NCBI GenBank assembly: GCA_963971575.1
Contig: OZ020612.1
Location: forward strand, 68,259,869-68,323,868
DNA: 64,000 nucleotides
Reading direction: 5' to 3'
Source of the DNA: Liopterus haemorrhoidalis
Lineage: Eukaryota > Arthropoda > Insecta > Coleoptera > Dytiscidae
Shown here: positions 35,096 to 44,470 of the stretch, piece after piece
Numbering within the stretch: position 1 is the stretch's first letter
Layout: each line of letters opens with the position of its first letter
Notes under the pieces: model-generated
The model's database searches: none
Told to the model about the DNA's origin: nothing
Seen by the model: the letters and a program-made list of their open reading frames with translations, nothing else
Translations under genes and position numbers: made by a program

Positions 35096-35502
35096 CAGTC
35101 TGTTTCAAACGCTTAGGCGGAACTAGATTTTGCAATTTAGTTACTTTCATCGCTTAAATCGTGCTTTTCGGCCGTTTTGTTTAAGCTTTGTAAATCATAC
35201 TTACAATAAACATTCTTTGGTTAAGGTTAATATCATTTTAAAATGTCATTTTCTTTATATTTTGATTTTTTGTGTCATTCTTAATACAAATATCCCATTT
35301 ATTTTTTTTTTTGTCATTAAAATATATAAAAAAATAACTTAATTTTGACATAGGTCATTCGTTTCCATGGTTTCATTGTTGGAATTTTAAATTTTGACAT
35401 TCCAACATGAAAAATGAAATAACCCAAGCAAGGTCCCTTGTCGTGACAACCTAAAAGAACGAAATTCCCATTTAGTTCCGCCTAAGCGTTTGAAACAGAC
35501 TG
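35096..35502. mobile_element. Tc1-type MITE, family A (copy 4)
   Basis: 407 bases between TA dinucleotides (35094-35095, 35503-35504); ends CAGTCTGTTTCAAACGCTTA and its reverse complement. Inserted in the second Tc1-like element. Confidence 0.9.
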
Positions 35503-35656
35503 TATTTTTATTTGGTTTATAAAACACGTACAAAGAAAATTCGTAAAAAATTAGTGTCATATTAAAATAACATTTTGATTCTAATAATTTTTGTTTACTA
35601 GCAAAACAAAAGAAACTTGTTTATTTATAACAAAAAGTAAAGTTAGTTTTACCCAG

Positions 35657-36177
35657 TTCAATTAATTGATCAAAAAATTGATCAAGTTTTTTGTCAATTA
35701 ATTGAAAAATTTATTGGTAACCTTGGGAACAAAAACAACACTTTACACACATCAATTTATTTATCAATTTTTTTGAAAATTTTTACATTACCAACTGTAA
35801 AACATGTTGACATATTTATCAAAATGAAAATATTGAAAAAATCTTCACAAAATTACGAGCTGTGAACAAAAACAAAAGAAATAACCTAGATGATGATAAA
35901 TTAGAACGTTTCAGGTTATGTTAGATTTGAAAACGAAACAAAAATAATATGTTTCGAGGTTATGCTACAACTAAACAGTTGGCAATATCTTTACAGATAA
36001 AAATATACCTAGAATTCCCTAAAAAATTGATGAAAAATTGACGAAAAATAGAACTTGTTCTATTTTCAAAATAAATTGATCAAATTTTTTGTCAATTAAT
36101 TGACGAAATATTTACGCTTTACACACATCAATTAATTGAATGTCAAATTTTTCAATTAATTGATCAATTAATTGAAT
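35657..36177. repeat. Element bounded by TTCAATTAATTGATCAA inverted repeats
   Basis: TTCAATTAATTGATCAA at the left recurs inverted at 36161-36177, with further copies of CAATTAATTGA and TTGATCAA just inside each end. The interior is non-coding. Target duplication not clear, so boundaries are approximate. Confidence 0.5.
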
Positions 36178-36187
36178 CGTCTAAAAC

Positions 36188-37170
36188 CTAGGATGATTAA
36201 GTAAAGGATGCGCTATTCGTATACTAACAACATTGACGATTGTGTGGAAACCCCTGTTGAGAAAGAAGGCAATATATGTCTGTACTGTGCACACTGCAAC
36301 TACGTAATGCGCATGTGCTACACTTGAATTTGAAACAAGCGTATTTTTAAATGAAAAGAATTATGGAATTTTCTAGAAATTATTCTAAAATCTCGTAATT
36401 TCACAGCAAATTTTATAACATATTTGAGAAATTTGTATAACACGGTGGTAATTTTCTGCGTATCGTGTCAAACGGACCTTAAACTGTATAAATGTGTATT
36501 TAAAATTTATCTAATCATTTTAAAATAATATTATTTGTCATTAAAACAATCTTTAATGATATTTTAAAAATTAAAGGCTGCCAATAAAGGAGGCAGTATT
36601 ATGAATTTAATCAGTCAGTTAAAGGATAAAGTGGTAGTTACAATAAACTAAAATAAGCTTGAAAAATATTAGTGCCAAATAATACTACCCAAACATCTTG
36701 TTGCGAAAATTACATGACTATGGCTCGATTGCAAGAATCTCTATTAAATTTAATGATTCAAAATACCAGAGGTGGCTAGCTATGGGTCCTTTTCAAATAT
36801 TCCGAAAAGACGTTGAAGGGCCACATCCTTTGAGTATCCCCCCACAAACCAGAAATTAATTTAATTTTTATCGTTCGATTAATGAAGGATTGAAAGACGG
36901 ATGTACAAAATGAAATATATGGGGGAGGGGGTGTAGAGGGGTTAATTTAAAATATATGACACAAATAGATACACATATTTTTATTCGTTTTGAAATATCA
37001 CAAGTCTGTTGAACATTTTTCTTTTCGCCACCTTGTGTATATCTAACAATTTAGCACAGTAATAGCGTCTTACGTGTGTTCGCAGTACCGCGATATATAT
37101 CTTTCTCACTCAGTAAGGGTTTCCACACATTTTACACACGAATAGCGCATCCTTTACTTAATCATCCTAG
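36188..37170. mobile_element. 983-base transposon with about 34-bp inverted ends
   Basis: Ends CTAGGATGATTAAGTAAAGG(ATGCGCTATTCGT) and the inverse, flanked by perfect 8-bp duplications TCTAAAAC (36180-36187, 37171-37178). No transposase recognised; non-autonomous, hAT-like by duplication length. Confidence 0.88.
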
Positions 37171-37544
37171 TCTAAAACCCACTTAAAATATAAAATTAAT
37201 ATTTGGTCCAGTAACATTTGTTTTTATAACTTCTTAGCATCTATTAGACATAGACTTTATTAAATTAATAACATCTGAGGGTATTGAATCCCAAGCACAT
37301 TGCATTGCTTCATACATGGCCGCTTTGTTGGTGTATCTTATGCTGCCAATCTTCCGATTTACTATTGCCCATAGATTCTCAATTGAATTGAGATCGGGTG
37401 ACTGGGCTGACCATTTTAAAACTCGAATCCTACTTGCTTGCAACCATTCAGTTACAAGTTTAGATTTATGCTTAGGGTCGTTATCGTGTTGGAACCACCA
37501 CGATAACGACATATTTTCGTCTGCGTAAGGATACATGACTCTTC

Positions 37545-38130
37545 TTTTCCTGAAACACTCAAGACTATGCTAGAAGGTGAATATAGCAGTGAAACCATAT
37601 TTAACATGGATGAGACTGGCCTGTTCTGAAAGAAGATGATGTTCACGTGAAGAATAAAACTTTCCAGGCTTTAAGGTTTCCAAAGACTAGGGTGACCATT
37701 CGTCCCGGTTTTCCGGGATTGTCCCGGTTTTCGGTCAATTGTCCCGAAGACTGTCCTCGGGACGCCCGATTGACCCGGTTTTTTAATCTCTTTGCTCTTC
37801 ACGTTGAATTTTGGGAGGTGAGGACTTTTTTTTTTGCGCTTCACTTTGAATTTGAGAGGTGAGGACCTTTTTTTGTTTGCTCTTCACTTAGAATTTGGAG
37901 AGGTGAGGACCTTTTTTTTGCTCTTCACTTGGATCTGGGAGGAAACAAAGACCTTCGTTTTTTTTTCCTGTGTCCCGGTTTCCCTTCACTGAAATCTGGT
38001 CACCCTACCAAAGACCGATTGAGAGTGATGGTTGGCGGGAATGCAGCTGGTGACTGCAAGTTAAATTCTCTTTTAGTTTATCGCTCCGAAAACACAAAAG
38101 CCTTAAAAATATATCTAAAATTAGCTTACC
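37545..38130 (+). pseudogene. Tigger/pogo (jerky-type) transposase fragment split by a MITE
   Basis: Before the MITE the plus strand reads SSETIFNMDETGLF, the first catalytic Asp region of Tigger/jerky DDE enzymes, then a TGA where Trp is usual. After the MITE it continues DRLRVMVGGNAAGDCKLNSL then LVYRSENTKALKIYLK. Removing the MITE and one copy of its duplication rejoins these directly in one frame. A dead relic. Confidence 0.8.
37688..38007. mobile_element. hAT MITE, TAGGGTGACC family (copy 2)
   Basis: 320 bases, ends TAGGGTGACCATT / TGGTCACCCTA, perfect 8-bp duplication CCAAAGAC (37680-37687, 38008-38015), internal GAGGTGAGGAC-type tandem units. Inserted in the Tigger relic. Confidence 0.93.
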
Positions 38131-38135
38131 AGTGA

Positions 38136-38704
38136 TTTTTATCTATTATTTGTTCAGAACAACTGAAATTTTAAACATACTTCTGTTGCTATCATTACAA
38201 ACACTTATTTGTACAATCTTTTTAATATATTTTTAAGTTAATTTTCCTAAATTATCTTATACGCAATATCCGGTGTTAGAAAGTATAAAAAAATTTCAAA
38301 TGTAAAAACTAAATATGTACAATTAACGACCAGAAGTTTACAAAATTGTAAATGAAAAAGTACATAAAGTTCCTGCACATCCGTAATAAAAATAATTAAT
38401 GTTTTTTCTGCTGAAATTTGTATAGATAATTTATCACGTTTAGTATTTAATTTTCCTTGTTTTTATTATTATTTAAGTGTGACCTTTGCTTTATAATATG
38501 TAACGTGATTAAAAAAAAAAAAAAAAAACGTCAGAGTAGACCGAGAAAAAATCACGTATGTTCTTGAATAAATTTGTTCGTTAGAACTACAGTCTGCTTC
38601 TTTGATTTAAATGGAACTAGATTTTTGAACTAGAACAGGATTTTCGGTTTTCGTTGGTATTATTAAAAAACCCTTACACCGTCACCGTTACGAAAAATTG
38701 TACT
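38136..38704. other. No gene seen
   Basis: AT-rich with a poly-A tract at 38511-38528. A fragment like the left end of MITE family A (ACAGTCTGCTTC..GGAACTAGATTTT) is at 38589-38625. Confidence 0.4.
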
Positions 38705-38709
38705 GTCTA

Positions 38710-38995
38710 TAATGACCATTTTCTTAAGAAGGCAATGCGGGACGGAGCAAAAAAAGTCCTCACCTCCTAAATCCAAGTGAAGAGCAAAAAAAAGTCCTCA
38801 CCTCCCAAATCCAAGTGAAGAGCAAAAAAAAGGTCCTCACCTCCCAAATCCAAGTAAAGAGAAAAAAAAGGTCCTCATTTCCTCAAATACAAGCTACAAA
38901 AAAAATGCGGGACAAAATGTTAAAATGCGGGACTTTTGCGGGACGCATCTTAATGCAGGACAAAATGTTAGAATGCGGGACGAATGGTCACCCTA
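38710..38995. mobile_element. hAT MITE, TAGGGTGACC family (copy 3, inverted)
   Basis: The right end AATGGTCACCCTA is intact; the left is degraded (ATAATGACCATT). Internal tandem units are present in the opposite orientation (AAAAAAGGTCCTCACCTCCC). The likely duplication GTCTATAA/GTCTATTC matches at 6 of 8. Shares the TTCTTAAGAAGGCAATGCGG subterminal block with the copy at 52485. Confidence 0.75.
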
Positions 38996-39266
38996 GTCTA
39001 TTCGCGACTGCAAATAACAGTGAGACATCTGGTGTTGACTGGCTAAATTAAACAGAAGCGTATATTTGGATAATATTTGTAGCTTGTTGTGCTGCAGTTT
39101 ATGTGAATTAAGAAGTATTTTAAAATATAGTGACTTAAATACAGTGCTTTTTTGCCGAAATATTGTTTGTACAGATAAATATTAAGAAAAAACTTCTGAC
39201 ATATACGCTTCTCGGCCGCCATTAGCTGTTGTATGCAGCGCCGCCAACGTTAGTTTCAGTCGCGAA

Positions 39267-39549
39267 TAACGACTTGAAAGTAAAGTATTTTTATTTACAA
39301 GTGTCCAAGTGACTTCCATTTTGATTTAAACTCTTTCACATCATTACTACGTATAATAAAAATTAAAATAATTAAATATATTTCACTTTCAAGTTGTATT
39401 TGAGATAGGTACGACTTATATTTGAAATATTTTTTATTATTATGCTCTGAGCTACGGATAGCTCAAGAGTAAGGATGTGAAAGAGTTTAAATCAAAATGA
39501 CAGGTACTATGAACATTTGTAAATAAAAATACTATACTTTCAAGTCGTT
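39267..39549. repeat. Foldback MITE
   Basis: CGACTTGAAAGTAAAGTATT..CATTTTGATTTAAACTCTTTCACATC at 39267 recurs inverted at about 39475-39549. Arms of about 75 bases, AT-rich loop. Non-coding. Confidence 0.75.
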
Positions 39550-40223
39550 ATAGAATATACATTTTTTCGTAAACCACAAAAGATATTAAAAAAATGTCTG
39601 AGAAAAAGTTGCATCTTTTCAAAATCTCTATCTAAAATATCCAATAAGACATACGTTCCTATTTAAAAGTTTAAAGTTGTCCTTGATATCCTGTACTTCC
39701 GGTTTGTTCCGGAAAATTTCAGTACTACCATTCAATTCTTTGAGTAATATTTAGTCAACAACATTTGTTTCTCAACTTACTTACATATTGCGTTTGAGAC
39801 AAATCGTGTTCCCTCTTTTTTTCCTATTTTTCATTGAGGCTTAACGGGTTATAAAAAATTATGTGGCCGTACATGGCCTACAAGCCGCTAATTCGAGCCC
39901 CTCCGTCTTACAGATAATCATAAGTACTTATCCATTAGATCCCTAATACACATACATTCCGTTTGAAATATATGTTTAGTACCCAGGCTTCGTACTCCAC
40001 TTTTAATTTCCTAACCATGTGTACCACTTTTTCTTGCCAAACATCTTTTTTAGTAGTTCCTAAATATCTTCTAATGGATATGTTGTTTACCTGGCTTTAT
40101 AGTTGTGTTTTTAATGATAATCAAATATTCGAATTATGTAAAAATACTCACAAAATTAGCTGAAAAAAATATTGTAGATATTTTTATACAGTTAAACGTC
40201 ATTCAAACGGTACAAAAATTTGA
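39550..40223. other. No gene seen upstream of the TIL gene
   Basis: No supportable feature; the plus-strand frame at 39963-40163 has no domain or splice context. Confidence 0.4.
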
Positions 40224-40230
40224 TATAAAA
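40224..40230 (+). promoter_or_regulatory. TATA box of the TIL gene
   Basis: TATAAAA 35 bases 5' of the start codon, implying a very short 5' UTR, as is common for small secreted-peptide genes. Confidence 0.6.
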
Positions 40231-40264
40231 GAGAATGAAATCTCATCTTTGATTAGAAGCTAAA

Positions 40265-40578
40265 ATGTATTTAAAGCTACTTATATTCATCTCTGTTTTC
40301 GTGTTGGCGACATTGGCTCTTGGTAAGTAAAACATAATATGTTAATATTTTGTAGTTCTAATATTGTTTTATTTGAAGGGCCAAAGGACTGTACAAAACG
40401 CCATGAAGAGTATTTAGAATGTGGCAGTCCTTGTCCAAAGACATGTGCTAATTTAGGAAAAAAATGTAATATTGTCAACGTTCGTTGTCCTGATGGCTGT
40501 TATTGCAAGGAAGGATATGCGTATAATATAAAAGGTTGCTGCATTCCTGAAAAACAGTGCAAGAAGAAACACAACTAA
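40265..40578 (+). CDS. Secreted TIL-domain (trypsin inhibitor-like) cysteine-rich peptide
   Basis: Two exons, 40265-40322 and 40379-40578, joined by a 56-base GT/AG intron, give an 85-residue protein. Residues 1-20 (MYLKLLIFISVFVLATLALG) are a clear signal peptide and the intron falls at its end. The mature part has the TIL pattern: C..ECGSPCPKTC..KKC..RCPDGCYCKEGY..CCIPEKQC. TIL proteins usually inhibit serine proteases in haemolymph, cuticle or glands; the target is unknown here. TIL domains have ten cysteines in five disulphides; this one has eleven, with an extra Cys in GCC near the end. A TATA box and AATAAA (40611) frame the gene. Some TIL proteins occur in venoms or act as antimicrobials; nothing here decides that. 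Confidence 0.9.
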
Positions 40579-40610
40579 AAAAGACCCAAAATGTTATTTT
40601 AATATTTATT

Positions 40611-40616
40611 AATAAA
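40611..40616 (+). terminator. Polyadenylation signal of the TIL gene
   Basis: AATAAA 33 bases after the stop codon. Confidence 0.6.
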
Positions 40617-41611
40617 TTTTTACAAAATCCGACAGGAAGATATTGTTTTAATTACACCTCGACTCGTTTTAAATCCTTATATGGTTGATAAAAGTGCGTT
40701 ATAAAGAAACAGCTTTGAACGGGATGTTGGTATCTGAATGCTATAGTGCGTTTTAAAAATATTTAAAATAGATTAGAGCTTAATTTGGTAAACATCCAAA
40801 ATGGTCCTGACGAGTAAAAATCAAAAGGATTACATTATATTTTAATTACAATGAAAAGGTTCTCTAATCATATTAAATTAGGACACTATATTATAAATAT
40901 CTATATTACACTGAAACAGGATTACTCCATTGAACTAATGCTTGAACCTTTCTTTAACTTAAATTTATTATAATGACTTTGTGAAATATTTCTACCTGAC
41001 TTCTGTTATCATTAGTTTTTAATGTGCCGTTATACCTTTTTTGCCAACTTTTGAAATACGTTCAAGGTCTGTTGAAACCATTGTTAAATACCTCACGCAA
41101 TTCCCTAAGAGACCTATCTTATTGATTTTAACCCTGTTGACTTGTTAACTATCACGAACAGGTTGTTAAAAAATATTTTTTGAAAAATACAACTGCTTAT
41201 GAAAAAATCCAAAACTTCCTTAAAACTGTGCTTGGCGAAAAAAAATGCTGAATATCGAATAATTTAAAAACAATTCATACTAAAATATGACTAAAAATCC
41301 TGATATACCCAAAAACTTGTTAATAAATTTAAATAAGCGCCATCAGCATTATTTGCCTAAATAAGCAGCCCTCTTTACCAGACAAAAAAAAAATTGAATT
41401 AGAAAGCAAAGTTTTTTTGTGAATGTACCCCGTTATTTTGCGGAATAAAATATTTGTGAATTGTAAGTAAAAAATTCATGAATATACATTATCTGGTTAA
41501 GTAAGTTAATTTTTACGTATTACAAATAATTTGATAAACGTATTTGAAATGTATGACATATTGTTAAATTTGACATTAGTCATGTTAACCGCATAACCTC
41601 AAAAAGTAAAC
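40617..41611. other. Intergenic DNA between TIL gene and CIAO1
   Basis: AT-rich, no feature recognised. The CIAO1 promoter should lie in the last few hundred bases; no TATA box is obvious, as expected for a housekeeping gene. Confidence 0.4.
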
Positions 41612-42897
41612 ATGGCTAAACTGGAACTAGTTCAGACTTTAACAAAACATATCGGTCGTGTGTGGAATGTCTCATGGCATCCAAAAGGAGATGCTTTAGC
41701 GTCTTGTGGCGAGGATAAAACCATAAGAATATGGGCAAAAGAAGGAAAAAATTGGGTAAATAAAATAATTTTAGCTGATGGTCATCAACGTACAATTCGT
41801 GCAGTTTCTTGGGCACCATGTGGCAATTATTTAGCATCAGCTAGCTTTGATGCAACAATAGCAATTTGGGATAAAAAATCTGGTGAATTTGAATGTGATT
41901 CTACATTAGAAGGACATGAGAATGAGGTTAAGAGTGTAGCATGGTCCAAAAGTGGTGCATTACTTGCTACGTGTAGCAGAGATAAATCTGTTTGGATTTG
42001 GGAGACCGCAGATGAAGATGGATTTGAATGTGCTGCTGTACTTAATGCCCATACACAAGATGTTAAAAAGGTAATAGGATTTTTAAATTCGATTATACAA
42101 TTTAACATTGCTGAATGTTTAATACATATACAGTAGAGTATCGATTACCTACAAATATATTTTATCTCACAGTGCTGTACTAAATACTCAGTAAAAGTAT
42201 TTCAAATACTTTAAATGCACTGTTACCCATGTTTCCCTATATCTGTTGCATACCCAGTGTTGTAACATTTATCGAATAATCCTGTATAAATACTATATAA
42301 GTAAAGTCAATAGTTGATTTGATAGAAAATTAAATATTTAATACATTTTAGGTTGTGTGGCATCCACATAATGAAGTAGTTGCGTCTGCCAGTTACGATA
42401 ACTCCATAAAATTATTCAAAGAAGACAAAATTGATGGTGAATGGGTTTGCATGGGTACTTTAAAATCGCACGAATCAACAGTTTGGAGTATTTGCTTCGA
42501 TCGTACAGGAACCCGATTGGCTTCATGTAGTGATGACCAAACAGTGAAAATATGGAAAGAATATCTTCCCAATAATCCAGAAGGAATTCCAACTGAAGAT
42601 AATGACCCAACATGGAAATGCGTTTGTACGCTTTCAGGATACCATACTCGAACCATCTATGATATATCTTGGTGCCACCAAACAGAGTTAATTGCAACTG
42701 CCGGTGGAGATGATACTATTAGGATATTTAAAGAAGCTGAAGATTCAGATCCGAACGAACCTAAGTTTGATATGATTTGTACGGTTAGAGCGCATAGTCA
42801 AGATTTAAATTCTATAGCATGGAATCCGGTCATTCCTGGCTTATTAGCCTCTTGTAGTGATGATGGTGATATAAAATTGTGGAATTTTAGTGAATAA
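41612..42897 (+). CDS. Ciao1: Cytosolic iron-sulfur assembly protein CIAO1 (WD40)
   Basis: Two exons, 41612-42070 and 42352-42897, with a GT/AG phase-0 intron of 281 bases, give a complete 334-residue protein (family length 330-340). CIAO1 is a seven-bladed WD40 propeller in the cytosolic Fe-S targeting complex with MMS19 and CIAO2B, which delivers Fe-S clusters to DNA polymerases, helicases and other nuclear or cytosolic proteins. WD signatures occur in order: [75 protein letters not shown] and [15 protein letters not shown] at the C-terminus. The start [13 protein letters not shown] matches the usual short N-terminus. No disruption. AATAAA follows at 42951. Confidence 0.97.
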
Positions 42898-42950
42898 GTT
42901 TCTACTTATTGCTGACTTTGTTTTAATGTATGTTTATCAAAAATAATTAT

Positions 42951-42956
42951 AATAAA
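42951..42956 (+). terminator. Polyadenylation signal of CIAO1
   Basis: AATAAA 54 bases after the CIAO1 stop codon. Confidence 0.6.
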
Positions 42957-43783
42957 TACAAATATATTTCAAATACAAGTTGTATTTATTAACTAAGTAA
43001 GGCGAAATTTTCCATTTTGATCTCTTCAGATCTCTGGAAACACCACAATGAATAGGTTACAGACTTACAACAAGATAAGGAAGAAGAAGATTGGTATCAT
43101 TTTATGGTCGAAATTTATACAATGCTCCATTACTCGACGAAAGTAACCGCGGTTGAAGTTTCCCGTTCCGAAAGTGTACGACATTAACCTTTTCAGGAAA
43201 ATTGTTAGGTTTCGGAACGCGGTTACTGAAAATTTTGGTTACTTTTTTGTAACCAAACTAACCGTGGAAATATCGCGGTTAGTGTGGTTATTTCCTCTCA
43301 CTACAAACTTCAGATCTAATGTAAATTACAAAAGGCGGGAATTTGAGAACAATTACAATAAGGCGAGAGTTAAGTGGAGGGAATTAATCGTTTCTTTGTA
43401 GTGCAAGTAGTAAATTATAATATTATTTTACTATAGTCTATAATTAAAACAGTAAGAATGAGTGTAAGTAACTGATTTTTAGTAATATTGATCGATGTCG
43501 TGAAAAATAATATCGGGAAAAATCATATATGTTCTTATATAATGTGCTATTGTAAACAAGTACTAATAAAACAAATATTTTTATTAATAAGTTTGTAAGA
43601 GAATATCTATAACCTATAACGTCCATAAAATGACAGTTCAGTTGTCTGTATTATCAACTGTGAGGTGTGACTACCGTTCCGTAACTAAAACGCGTTTTCA
43701 GGTAACCACAACTTACCACGACTTTACCGTAACCGCGACCGCGGTAGTTAGGTGTCTAGTTACGGAACATTGTATTAGTGGTC
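42957..43783. other. No gene; possible old element with GGTTAC motifs
   Basis: 43140-43280 and 43670-43770 are rich in GTAACCGCGGTT-like words in both orientations, which suggests the two ends of a degraded transposon. Not resolved further. Confidence 0.4.
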
Positions 43784-43791
43784 GTCTGGAA

Positions 43792-44101
43792 CAGTGCTTC
43801 TTAAATTTTTTGATGTTGCGGCTCCCCTGCAACTCAAATCAATAACTCACGGCCCCCCTAATTTTTGTTTTTGGAACCAAGATTAGTTAAAATATATACA
43901 AACATATAGATTTTTACGCACAGATCATTCAATAATCTATGTATAATGAAGAATAATATTTATGAATCTTTAAAGTTAAAGCTACTTATCCTTTTTAAAT
44001 AATAAAATAATTAAGTGTTATATTTGCGACTCTTCGCGGCCCCTATGTGGGAACACCACGGCCCCCTAGGGTGCCGCGGCCCACCACTTTAAGAAGCACC
44101 G
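43792..44101. mobile_element. hAT MITE with CAGTGCTTCTTAAA ends
   Basis: 310 bases; ends CAGTGCTTCTTAAA / TTTAAGAAGCACCG; perfect 8-bp duplication GTCTGGAA (43784-43791, 44102-44109). Subterminal GCGGCTCCCC / GCGGCCCCTA patches, no coding. Confidence 0.9.
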
Positions 44102-44470
44102 GTCTGGAACACCTTGTATCAATTCAACATACAGGGATGTCCCAAATAACTGATTAGTAAATTTGGTCACAAAATTCTGCAGAAAGATACACGATTTAGA
44201 TAGGCTGTTCCCGTGAAAGAACAATTAGCCATAACCTTAATTATTTTGCAATTGGGGATTCGTTTTCCAGCATTCAATACCTTTTTACTCCATTCCATGT
44301 TGAATGTTTAGTGGTGTTTACGTAAATTAACGTTCACAATTATATGACTGCATAAACCCGTACACCACTTCATAGAAAATTCATACCACATTTTCTATAA
44401 AATGTATTCTCTATAATATAGCATAAAATTTTTAAATTTCCTGTTTTAGTTTTAGATCAATCATCTTTAA

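Larger units (their letters stand above)
34980..37550 (-). mobile_element. Second Tc1-like transposon, 5'-truncated and riddled with insertions
   Basis: The transposase-3' end starts at a TA with CAGTATTGAGCAAAACAAAG. The catalytic C-terminus is at 37536-37237: MYPYADENMS, WFQHDNDPKHKSKL (second Asp), SPDLNSIENLWAIV (Glu). Between these lie a family A MITE (35096-35502), an AATTAATTG-rich element (about 35657-36177) and a 983-base element (36188-37170). The 5' half of the gene is missing beyond 37550, where a Tigger relic begins. Confidence 0.75.

Noticed and set aside
15521..35342. Related open frames (..YFHR..NHTYNKH..) at 15521, 26077 and 35130, seemingly a conserved protein
   Set aside because: They are the same stretch of Tc1-type MITE family A in different copies; the frame has no domain, varies by frameshift, and is absent as an ORF in copy 27516.
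41616..42697. Minus-strand open frames under CIAO1 exons
   Set aside because: Shadows of the WD40 coding sequence on the opposite strand.
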